Shown here: positions 1-7,798 of the stretch, one piece after another | Layout: every line of letters starts with the position of its first letter | Position numbering within the stretch: position 1 is the first letter of the stretch | NCBI GenBank assembly: GCA_002337545.1 | Contig: DDGE01000035.1 | Span: 416 to 8,979 of the forward strand | Direction: 5' to 3' | From: Phycisphaerales bacterium UBA1910 | GTDB lineage: Bacteria; Planctomycetota; Phycisphaerae; Phycisphaerales; UBA1924 | DNA length: 8,564 nt | The notes under the pieces: model-generated | Databases searched by the model: none | What the model was told of the DNA's origin: nothing | Seen by the model: only the letters and a program-made list of their open reading frames with translations | Position numbers and translations under genes: made by a program

Positions 1-1
1 C

Positions 2-592
2 CGATCAAAGAACATCACGCCCGAAGCCAAGTTCTGGAACTGGTTTTCCAAGAACAGCAAGAAGCTCAGAAAACTAGAAGGGATGGAGATACTCGACGCA
101 GTATCGACCGAGCTTTACAAGTACGACGAATCCCTCTGTGCCCTCATCGGGTACGGCGAGCGAGAGATTTTCGAAATCATCATCAGTGCCAATGGGATGG
201 CTTCTTCAGCCGATTCAGTCGAACAACTCTGCGATGCCGCCCCAGAGATTCCCGGATGGAAAGTCATCCGCTTTCGCCCAAGATTCGAGGACGGGTGCCG
301 AGGAATCAAATCAGAAGGTGTCACAATCGACATCGACGGCATCCAGTTCGTCGCCTACCACGACGAGACGAAGATCGGGGTCGAGATCTACGCACACTGG
401 CGCAAACCCGAAGACGGCGATCGCACCGACGCACTCACATTCCTGATGCTCGACCACACCATCGGCGAATACGAAGTCATGTGCGGCATCGGCTTCATCG
501 AAGTCCACCCACTCGAAAACGCTCCAGAGAACGCACGCCCATGGAGCGAGTTCGCGGAGATGTTCGACGAGAACTGGACACGCCAACCCTGA
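2..592 (+). CDS. conserved hypothetical protein, 5' end outside the window
   Basis: The reading frame is open from the first full codon (base 2) to TGA at 590-592, giving 196 visible residues. An ATG occurs at base 83, but the 27 codons before it have protein-like content, with an aromatic-rich FWNWF segment followed by a lysine-rich stretch. This resembles the N-terminus of a family of uncharacterised bacterial proteins that start with a FWxWF-type helix, later carry an ISANG-like strand, and then a GWKVIRFRPR-like segment. No ATG, GTG or TTG lies in frame before base 83, so the true start is probably upstream of the window. No signal peptide or membrane segment is visible in the part seen. 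The protein is acidic, with mixed helices and strands, and is probably cytosolic. I cannot assign a function. The next gene on this strand starts 170 bases later and is probably a separate unit. Confidence 0.85.
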   Translation, partial: RSKNITPEAKFWNWFSKNSKKLRKLEGMEILDAVSTELYKYDESLCALIGYGEREIFEIIISANGMASSADSVEQLCDAAPEIPGWKVIRFRPRFEDGCRGIKSEGVTIDIDGIQFVAYHDETKIGVEIYAHWRKPEDGDRTDALTFLMLDHTIGEYEVMCGIGFIEVHPLENAPENARPWSEFAEMFDENWTRQP

Positions 593-762
593 CTCACCGC
601 CGTGCGTGCACGCTGCCCCGGTGCTGATAACCAACTTTCCGACTCGCCCCTGTACGATTTTCACCCCACGAAAGACCTTGCCGAAATCTTAACACTGGGA
701 TTCATTCGCAATCCGAGGTACCGTATCCCGCACACGGCACGCCGCCGCGTTGGGAGAACGCC

Positions 763-1218
763 ATGCAGAACACGCCCGTCATCAACAGACTCGATCGTGT
801 CCGCATCCTCGAATCATTCGCGGACGCTTCCCACCCCCGAACAGAGGCACTCTCATGCTCCCTTGTCAACGGGTGCACACCCGCGCACATCGGGCGCCTT
901 CTCCAGCGCATGCAGCACGCACGCCCAATCAACCCAGCCCATGTCCCATCTGACATGGTCACCATGAACTCAATCGTCCGACTCATCGACCTCGACACGC
1001 TCGAGCTCCGCAGAGTCGCACTCCTCTACGACGCCGAGTGCGCGCACGATATCCCCACGGGTGTCGAACCCGTGGAGATCCACTCCGAGCTGGGCAGCGA
1101 GCTCCTCGCACGACGCGTCGGCGACACCATCGCCATGAGAACCCGATCTCGCGAACGACGACTCCGCGTAGACGCGCTCGAGTATCAACCCGAAGAATCG
1201 GGCGAGTTCGATCGCTGA
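763..1218 (+). CDS. Rnk/GreA C-terminal-domain protein (transcription elongation factor-like)
   Basis: This 151-residue protein has its conserved part at about residues 59-143. The segment PAHVPSDMVTMNSIVRLIDL, then a VALLYDAE-like strand, LGSELLARRVGDTI and a final LRVDALEYQPE match the FKBP-like C-terminal domain shared by GreA, GreB and the nucleoside diphosphate kinase regulator Rnk. In that family this domain contacts RNA polymerase near the secondary channel. GreA and GreB carry a long N-terminal coiled coil that reaches the active site. Here the first 55 residues are short and not a convincing GreA-type coiled coil, so the protein is more like Rnk and is unlikely to stimulate transcript cleavage. 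ATG 763 is chosen because GGGAG at 752-756 lies 6 bases upstream. The gene ends 11 bases before the stop of a convergent small gene. The exact role is inferred from the domain only. Confidence 0.85.
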   Translation: MQNTPVINRLDRVRILESFADASHPRTEALSCSLVNGCTPAHIGRLLQRMQHARPINPAHVPSDMVTMNSIVRLIDLDTLELRRVALLYDAECAHDIPTGVEPVEIHSELGSELLARRVGDTIAMRTRSRERRLRVDALEYQPEESGEFDR

Positions 1219-1229
1219 TCAGCCACGCT

Positions 1230-1406
1230 TCATTTCGTCAGAATCGCCAGCCCGATCGATGCGCCCAGAAACGCAAGGATCATCACAACAAGGGTCAAAC
1301 AACCCTTGAGACTGCTGTACGCCTGATCCGATTGATCCTCGTGCACTGACGCACGATCGATACCCGACGCAGGGGATGACCCCGCGTCCGTGTCTTCATG
1401 ATTCAT
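1230..1406 (-). CDS. small predicted single-pass membrane protein (58 aa)
   Basis: This small minus-strand ORF encodes a hydrophilic, acidic and Ser-rich N-terminal half (residues 1-33). A clear hydrophobic segment follows (about residues 35-56, GCLTLVVMILAFLGASIGLA), and the protein ends in a lysine. This is a typical C-tail-type single membrane helix. I use ATG at 1404-1406. A TTG five codons upstream (1419-1421) would add only RVQT and has no better ribosome binding site. No strong Shine-Dalgarno sequence precedes either start, which lowers confidence. The stop lies 11 bases from the end of the convergent Rnk-like gene, with no obvious terminator between them. I do not recognise a family. 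Support comes from the coherent membrane helix and from the snug fit beside the neighbour. Confidence 0.55.
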   Translation of the reverse strand: MNHEDTDAGSSPASGIDRASVHEDQSDQAYSSLKGCLTLVVMILAFLGASIGLAILTK

Positions 1407-1481
1407 AGTTTGGACTCGCAAAATCCGCGGCGAACATCGCAGCGGGTGACCGTGTTCAATGACATCGCCTACCGGAATACA

Positions 1482-1863
1482 TCACCGGCAACGCGACACA
1501 CGCAAAGAATCACCATCACACCGGCGGAGAACGAGCACCAACCGCCCCACCGCGAGACGAACGCACCTCACACACCGGACCACAAACCAGGCCCGAGCAA
1601 CGCGAATCACGCTCAAACCCATCAGCAACCCAGACCGCGGCGGCAGGACCATCGTCCCCGCCGCCCGACTCACGCTGCTCACTGGCGACAATCCCCAACT
1701 CACCGATCCCGATCCACACCGGCTGAGGCCCGCCGGGCGTACGCACGACCTCCGCCCCGCCGGAAAGCGCATGCCCCCCCGCCCACGCGCCACAAAGCCA
1801 CGCGGAAACCGCACCGATCAGGATCACGAACGATCGAAGATTCACCGCCCAAACTCTACGCAC
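1482..1863 (-). pseudogene. doubtful small membrane or exported protein, possibly frameshifted
   Basis: Between 1407 and 1926 there is no secure gene. The best candidate is a minus-strand frame opening at GTG 1863 (or GTG 1845) and ending at 1516. It starts with a convincing membrane or signal segment (LRSFVILIGAVSAWLCGAW) but becomes Gly/Arg-rich and unstructured towards its end. A second minus-strand frame (1814-1482) has a hydrophobic C-terminal half containing GLLMGLSVIRVARAWFVV and a CxxC pair. N-terminal helix in one frame and C-terminal helix in another is what a frameshifted two-helix membrane protein would look like; small proteins of that shape seem common in Phycisphaerae. I see no good ribosome binding site. 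It may equally be non-coding GC-rich DNA. Confidence 0.25.
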
Positions 1864-1926
1864 ATCTCAGCAGCATTGCGCACCGAGTCAGCCACCCGAA
1901 AACCGAAACACGACAGCCCCCACCGC

Positions 1927-3333
1927 TCAGGGGCACCCCTGCCCAAACGCAGTGATATACACCTGGACATCGAAGAAATCCCAGCTCCCATCGCTGTTCA
2001 GATCCGCCGCCGAGTCCTGCGCTGCAAAGAGCATCAGAAACGCCGACACATCGAAGAAGTTCAACGACCCGAACGGCTCGGCATAGTCCGCGTCGTTGCA
2101 CGGCCCGCCCACGCCCTCCGGCGTCCAGATCGCCAGGTTCTCCGCCGAGACGCCGTCGATCGTGTCGAAGTGACCAACCACCATCAGCGCCGGCCTCGCA
2201 GCACCACGCGCATTGGGATCGACTTGCACAAAGCCATTCCCCCGGGTCGCGCCGCCGGAGGTCATCTGGCCCCCATCGAGCACAACCCAGTCGCTCCCGT
2301 CCCAGTACGCCACCAAATACGGGAATGATCCACCCTGATTGAACAGCCCCGCCATCACGGGCTCGGGCACCCCGTCGCCATCAACATCGCATGTCGCCAA
2401 CGCGTTCGGGCTGCCGAATGTGCTCCCGCTCATCTGAACCCAGCTCGCGCCATCGTACCGAACAATGTCACCGCTCGGCACCCCGTCCACCCAGATGTTC
2501 ACGCCCCCCACAATCAGCTGCGGGCCCTCATCGGAATCCCAACCAACAACCTCGCGAACCGCGGTCGTGCCGCTCAAACCGGTGCCCACCGTGCAGGGCC
2601 CCCAGTCGCCCGCGCTGTCATCCCAGCACGCGATCCCCTCGGCAGTCTGCCCGCCCGCCTGCGTAAAGAACCCGCCGATCACAAGCGTCGAATCACCCTC
2701 GCACGGGATCACCGAATCCGCCGGCGAGCACGCCACCACCGTGGCCACCTCACAAGCCGAGTTCGGCGCGGTCCCCAACTGGCTCCACGCTGTCCCATCA
2801 AACACCGCCGACCGAGTCATCGGCATAGACACACCATCGACCACAACACTCTCGAACGCGCCAACCGCAACCAACTCATCGACCCCATCACCATCCGTGT
2901 CGTAACTCGTCAATCCCCTGACATCACTATCAAAGATCGCCAGCAGCGAAAACTCCGCCCCCCCCGATCCAAGAACCACCGAATACACCTCCGCCGGCAT
3001 AAACAAAGAATCCTGCACCACCACCACAAGCTCCGGCGTCATCGGCCCATCACCATCACGATCCCATGTCGCAATGCTGGTCACCCGGGAACCACTGAAA
3101 AAAGCAAGCTGTATCCCCGGGCCAGTCAATCCCTTGGAATACACCCCGCTGTCAGTCGCAAGGAATGGCGCGACCGCGCCGGTCCCATCACCATTGATAT
3201 CCCAGACCGCCACTGCATTGATCGCCGCAGGCGTCCCATCCCATGCACACCCGACCCACTCCCCACTCGGCTGCGCAACAACTGACGACACCAGCACACC
3301 AACCAACACAAACCCACAGACCATCCCGCGCAT
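1927..3333 (-). CDS. exported repeat protein with C-terminal GC-type dockerin
   Basis: This protein has 468 residues. Residues 1-20 form a signal peptide: a hydrophobic core GFVLVGVLVSSVVA with probable cleavage after VVA, before Gln21. Residues 21-410 carry degenerate beta-propeller-like repeats with four D-x-(D/N)-G-D-G motifs (near 45, 91, 145 and 316) and FDGTAW, YDGASW and WDGSDW motifs (near 179, 294 and 344). These resemble FG-GAP/VCBS-like or delta-60-like repeats. Residues 412-468 are a GC-type dockerin: a duplicated SLNFFDVSAF / SWDFFDVQVY unit bracketed by Cys412 and Cys467. The second unit has a full EF-hand-like loop (D444, N446, D448, S450, D452, D455); the first is degenerate. 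Such domains are abundant in secreted planctomycete proteins and are thought to act in calcium-dependent attachment. ATG 3331-3333 is supported by a purine-rich ribosome binding site (complement of 3339-3344) 5 bases upstream. No enzyme motif is visible. It is divergent from thiC. Confidence 0.93.
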   Translation of the reverse strand: MRGMVCGFVLVGVLVSSVVAQPSGEWVGCAWDGTPAAINAVAVWDINGDGTGAVAPFLATDSGVYSKGLTGPGIQLAFFSGSRVTSIATWDRDGDGPMTPELVVVVQDSLFMPAEVYSVVLGSGGAEFSLLAIFDSDVRGLTSYDTDGDGVDELVAVGAFESVVVDGVSMPMTRSAVFDGTAWSQLGTAPNSACEVATVVACSPADSVIPCEGDSTLVIGGFFTQAGGQTAEGIACWDDSAGDWGPCTVGTGLSGTTAVREVVGWDSDEGPQLIVGGVNIWVDGVPSGDIVRYDGASWVQMSGSTFGSPNALATCDVDGDGVPEPVMAGLFNQGGSFPYLVAYWDGSDWVVLDGGQMTSGGATRGNGFVQVDPNARGAARPALMVVGHFDTIDGVSAENLAIWTPEGVGGPCNDADYAEPFGSLNFFDVSAFLMLFAAQDSAADLNSDGSWDFFDVQVYITAFGQGCP

Positions 3334-3472
3334 AACAACCCCCTTTACAGACCATCCAAACCCAACGACCCAAGCACCCAGCGTACCTCATCGCACCGCC
3401 GCCCTGACCCGCAAATTCGCCAACTGCCCCCATATCACGCCCCCAACCCCGCGCACGAACCCAGAACCCACC

Positions 3473-3481
3473 TGCTACAAT
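3473..3481 (+). promoter_or_regulatory. extended -10 promoter of the thiC leader
   Basis: The string TGCTACAAT is a perfect extended -10 (TGn) followed by a five-of-six match to TATAAT. Transcription would start about 6-8 bases downstream, at 3487-3489, which is exactly where helix P1 of the TPP aptamer begins. No good -35 hexamer lies 17 bases upstream (GCACGA at 3453-3458), which is acceptable for an extended -10 promoter. The position relative to the riboswitch is the main support. Confidence 0.65.
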
Positions 3482-3487
3482 CACCAA

Positions 3488-3563
3488 CTGCACGGGGCGC
3501 GGCCACGCCGCTGAGAAGCACCCGTTGAACCTGATCCGGCTCGCACCGGCGGAGGGAATGCAG
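3488..3563 (+). ncRNA. TPP riboswitch (THI element)
   Basis: The conserved TPP aptamer core is present in order: CGGGG (3493-3497), GCTGAGA (3510-3516), ACCCG (3520-3524), TTGAACCTGATCCGG (3525-3539) and CGGAGGGA (3550-3557). Helices can be drawn. P1 is CTGCA 3488-3492 with TGCAG 3559-3563. P2 is CGGG 3493-3496 with CCCG 3521-3524. P3 is GCGGC 3499-3503 with GCCGC 3507-3511. P5 is CCGG 3536-3539 with CCGG 3546-3549. The element binds thiamine diphosphate and normally represses the downstream gene. It lies 75 bases upstream of thiC, its most common target. Confidence 0.97.
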
Positions 3564-3564
3564 A

Positions 3565-3596
3565 CAGTCGGGCCGCCCTCTTAAGCGGACCAACTG
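3565..3596 (+). promoter_or_regulatory. hairpin downstream of the aptamer (candidate expression platform)
   Basis: The region folds as CAGT (3565-3568) with ACTG (3593-3596), GG (3570-3571) with CC (3590-3591), and CCGC (3573-3576) with GCGG (3585-3588), around an 8-base loop. The only defects are two symmetric single mismatches. No T-run follows, so this is not a classic intrinsic terminator. The ribosome binding site at 3626-3630 lies outside it. An alternative pairing, GCAG 3560-3563 of P1 with CTGC 3594-3597, would compete with the ligand-bound fold. The control function is inferred. Confidence 0.5.
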
Positions 3597-3638
3597 CCGC
3601 GCATGACCCACGGTGCATCAACACTGAGGACATAGCGC

Positions 3639-5651
<2,013 letters not shown>

Positions 5652-5660
<9 letters not shown>

Positions 5661-6011
5661 GCCACTCTCGCCATTTTGTCGGTTACTGTTATTAAGCTGC
5701 GAAGAAGAACTGCATTGACTTAATCCAAAAGTAAATATTGCAATAACAATGCCAACTATAATTGGAGCAGCCCAAACTTCATGCCATTTTTTTTGGCTGG
5801 ACTTGCGCTCGTGTTTTGCACCGATTTCCAGTGCATCTAAGTGGCTTTGCACTAATGCCCACCCCTGATCAGCAAGATCATCACCGTGCTTACTTCTCCA
5901 CTGATTGTACCAAACACGCATTAGCCTTTGACGCTCTGGAACATACTCCACTTGAGTGAAGAGCTTTACGGCAAGCGCTTTGCAATCCTCGATTTGCCGC
6001 TTGCTCATCAT
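5652..6011 (-). CDS. small protein with one C-terminal membrane segment, third gene of the AT-richer cassette
   Basis: This 119-residue protein is not one I recognise. Residues 1-65 look helical and charged, with several Trp residues (RVWYNQW near 32-38). Residues 66-76 are strongly basic (KHERKSSQKK). A hydrophobic helix spans about 79-99 (VWAAPIIVGIVIAIFTFGLS), followed by a Ser/Asn-rich tail. By the positive-inside rule the long N-terminal part would be cytoplasmic and the short tail outside. ATG 6009-6011 overlaps the TGA of the upstream gene in an ATGA arrangement, which implies translational coupling; a second ATG follows directly. The stop is TTA-complement 5652-5654, inside the last codons of convergent thiC. 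Base composition is clearly lower in GC than thiC. As the membrane component of a three-gene unit it could be an effector or an anchor, but this is speculation. Confidence 0.8.
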
Positions 6012-6370
6012 CCATCATCACCGAGTGTGTAGCAGGGGATGATCTCAGCCTCAGCAGTCCTTATCTGCTCATCAAATGTACCGTCAACTACTTCTGGCAC
6101 TTCACTAACAGAGTCATAAACATCGCCTACGACATCTCCAGTAGCAGGCAGTACGACAATGAACACACGTTTTGACAAACCTGTTTCAACAAGTATTTCA
6201 AATGCATTTAAAACGTCTAGTGGATCACGACGCCGTAGCTCCCGGAGCACTTTTCTGACAGGTATATAGCTTGCCGCAGGATGCGATCTCGCATACTGCT
6301 TAATTGCAGCCCAAACATCCTCATACTCGGGATGCTCATTTGCTAAATTTGATAAGTTGAGCAGTGACAT
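6008..6370 (-). CDS. small winged-helix-like protein, second gene of the cassette
   Basis: The start is ambiguous: ATG 6368-6370 gives 120 residues, and an upstream ATG at 6413-6415 would give 135. I prefer 6370, because the extra 15 residues lie wholly inside the preceding gene and the upstream AGGAG is 14 bases from ATG 6415, too far. With this start, residues 15-30 form a helix. Residues 33-73 (SYIPVRKVLRELRRRDPLDVLNAFEILVETGLSKRVFIVV) have the spacing of a winged helix ending in a beta hairpin. The tail holds a VPEVVDG segment and an acidic stretch ending IIPCYTL. This resembles small winged-helix adaptor-like proteins followed by an IPE-type turn, but I cannot name the family. It overlaps the upstream gene by 35 bases and the downstream gene by 4, so the three are surely one operon. 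No membrane segment or signal peptide is seen. Confidence 0.8.
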   Translation of the reverse strand: MSLLNLSNLANEHPEYEDVWAAIKQYARSHPAASYIPVRKVLRELRRRDPLDVLNAFEILVETGLSKRVFIVVLPATGDVVGDVYDSVSEVPEVVDGTFDEQIRTAEAEIIPCYTLGDDG

Positions 6371-7412
6371 AGTCCATGGTTGCCCTTGTAGCCTGAGCAG
6401 AGACAAACACTTCATTGCGCTCTGCCGTGCTCCTTCGTGGCCCTACCACTATACGAACATCTTTCTCTTCTAGACCGTTGATTTTCGAGTTTTTCAGAAA
6501 AAAGACCACAAGCGAGTCCAAGACTCTCCCCTCTTTGAGGTAACTCTTAACTGCCTCAATCCTGATTGGCTCATTTGAAAGCCGATCTCCCCTGCCGGAA
6601 GTGACGATCTGAGCGCTGCCATTAGCCAGATCTCTCAAGCGAGCATTGCCTAGCTCATACAGCTTTGCGTTTCGAACTCTGCGATTAAACAGATTCTTGC
6701 GGACTACATCAAAATCAAGATACTCAAAGTCATCCATGTCGATTGCGTCACCGAGCATCGCTATGAAGTGGTCATATATTTGAATGAATTTGTCGCCACC
6801 AACATCGACTTGAGATACGCGAATTTCCAGTAGGCCGCTAGATCGCAGAAGGGCAACCAAAACAACCCTAGCATCCTCAAGTTGCTTGACGATTGCAAAT
6901 CGAGTCGAGTCGATACGCTGATTTGAGTCTAGCGTCACCTCGACCTGCTCAACTCCAGCAGCCTTTGCCATCCAGACTACATCGTTGCTTAGATTGCCCG
7001 TCTCCTGAGTGCGAAAATCAATCCACTTGTACTCACGCGGCATCTCTACAAATAGTGGAAAGCTAGCCAACTCTTTTTTCGTGAACAACTGCTTTCCAAT
7101 AGTCGATGTTTTCGAGTACTTATTGGCAACAGTCCTGCTCTTCGCCTTGAAGTAGAACACATGCTGCTTGCCGTTCTCCTCCGCATTCTGGACTAAGGCC
7201 GCAACTTTATGCTTTGGAATAACGCCATTTTTTACAGCATCTGATAGATTAACATTTATAAGATCAGACTTGTTTGACGCACTCAGCTTCACGCGATCCC
7301 GGTCGAGCAGCTTGGCGTCACTTAGTAGCTGTTTTACTTCGCTGTACGTAGCGCTTGTATGCACCATCCTCATCAATGTGTCAAAGTTTGACTTTACTTC
7401 AAGCGATTTCAA
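6336..7412 (-). CDS. uncharacterised 358-aa protein, first gene of the cassette
   Basis: I do not recognise a family. The protein is soluble and mixed alpha/beta. Residues 1-60 are helical with an SDLINVNLSDAV segment. Residues 65-95 contain KVAALVQNAEENGKQHVFYF, a helix followed by a hydrophobic strand. Residues 115-235 alternate strands and helices (FPLFVEMPREYKWIDF, VEQVEVTLDS, LEIRVSQVDVGG). The C-terminal third carries basic stretches (NLFNRRVRNAK and VVGPRRSTAERNE). No nuclease, ATPase, transposase or helicase motif is visible. The start is TTG 7410-7412, chosen because GGAG (complement of 7420-7423) lies 7 bases upstream. The first in-frame ATG is only at codon 14. Codon use and GC content differ from thiC and the dockerin gene, suggesting transfer. 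It probably defines the function of the operon, which remains unknown. Confidence 0.85.
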   Translation of the reverse strand: MKSLEVKSNFDTLMRMVHTSATYSEVKQLLSDAKLLDRDRVKLSASNKSDLINVNLSDAVKNGVIPKHKVAALVQNAEENGKQHVFYFKAKSRTVANKYSKTSTIGKQLFTKKELASFPLFVEMPREYKWIDFRTQETGNLSNDVVWMAKAAGVEQVEVTLDSNQRIDSTRFAIVKQLEDARVVLVALLRSSGLLEIRVSQVDVGGDKFIQIYDHFIAMLGDAIDMDDFEYLDFDVVRKNLFNRRVRNAKLYELGNARLRDLANGSAQIVTSGRGDRLSNEPIRIEAVKSYLKEGRVLDSLVVFFLKNSKINGLEEKDVRIVVGPRRSTAERNEVFVSAQATRATMDYVTAQLIKFSK

Positions 7413-7441
7413 TGCGATTCTCCATTCCCGTGTTATTGATC

Positions 7442-7476
7442 AGTATACACGAAACAATGACAGCAAATCCTGTCAA
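7442..7476 (-). promoter_or_regulatory. promoter and operator-like inverted repeat of the three-gene cassette
   Basis: Reading the minus strand, a perfect -35 hexamer TTGACA (complement of 7471-7476) is followed 23 bases later by TATACT (complement of 7442-7447). The spacing is about 6 bases longer than optimal. A perfect 6-bp inverted repeat, TGACAG and CTGTCA with a 6-base spacer, covers 7458-7475. It shares bases with the -35 box. This looks like an operator for a dimeric regulator. The long spacer could mean dependence on an activator, or that one hexamer is not used. Confidence 0.5.
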
Positions 7477-7536
7477 CTCCTACTGATTCGCACATGACCA
7501 CCGGGTGTCGTTCTTCTGATTCCACATAACTGTGCC

Positions 7537-7579
7537 GGGTGCCCTGCATACGCCGCGGCGAAGACGCGGTTTATGCAGG
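7537..7579. repeat. REP-like palindrome with GGGTGCCC head
   Basis: The motif GGGTGCCC (7537-7544) runs into a long imperfect hairpin: CCTGCATA (7543-7550) pairs with TATGCAGG (7572-7579), then CCGCG (7553-7557) with CGCGG (7565-7569). A 2x2 internal loop separates the two stems and a 7-base loop closes them. The same head motif begins two further elements at 8356 and 8545, both followed by a GC-rich palindrome. A related CCGGGTG-type motif lies at 7501-7509. The head-plus-hairpin layout is that of REP elements mobilised by REP-associated tyrosine transposases. No such transposase is in this window. Confidence 0.6.
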
Positions 7580-7655
7580 TTCTTTTCTCAATCCCCCATC
7601 TTCCCCACGCCCGCTCCCACCTCTGCGTACAAATCTCCCCCCTATCTCCCCCTTT

Positions 7656-7674
7656 GTGCGCTGTTTTCGCGCAC
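7656..7674. repeat. inverted repeat upstream of the rightmost gene
   Basis: GTGCGC (7656-7661) and GCGCAC (7669-7674) form a perfect 6-bp stem around a 7-base loop. No T-run follows on either strand, so it is not a clear terminator. It lies 15 bases upstream of the -35 box of the next promoter and might be an operator, but nothing else supports that. The rest of 7580-7655 is pyrimidine-rich with nothing recognisable. Confidence 0.35.
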
Positions 7675-7689
7675 TACCCCAACCCAACC

Positions 7690-7717
7690 TTGACGCCGCG
7701 TGCCGCCAAAGTACAAT
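7690..7717 (+). promoter_or_regulatory. sigma70-type promoter for the rightmost gene
   Basis: TTGACG (7690-7695) and TACAAT (7712-7717) are separated by 16 bases. Each hexamer has one mismatch to consensus. A start near 7724 would give an untranslated leader of about 75 bases before ATG 7799. The -10 box is identical to the one before the thiC riboswitch. Confidence 0.7.
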
Positions 7718-7798
7718 TCCCCCAACACACCCCCATGTGACCAAACCAACCGCCCGTGCCCCCGCCCCCAAACGCGACAACCGCAAAGGGAGCCGATC

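Noticed and set aside
678..706. Promoter for the Rnk-like gene (TTGCCG, 17 bases, TTCATT)
   Set aside because: The -10 hexamer matches the consensus at only three positions; too weak to annotate.
1928..1941. Palindrome CAGGGGCACCCCTG at the end of the dockerin gene as a terminator
   Set aside because: It lies within the last codons, the loop is only 2-4 bases, and no T-run follows in the direction of transcription.
1459..2328. 289-aa plus-strand ORF crossing the end of the dockerin gene
   Set aside because: It is Arg/Pro/Thr-rich and runs antisense to the well-supported 468-aa gene; no ribosome binding site or domain.
7543..7590. Possible intrinsic terminator: the strong hairpin at 7543-7579 followed by TTCTTTTCT
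   Set aside because: There is no plus-strand gene upstream to terminate (the cassette reads the other way), and the head motif is shared with repeats elsewhere, so a REP-like element is the better explanation.
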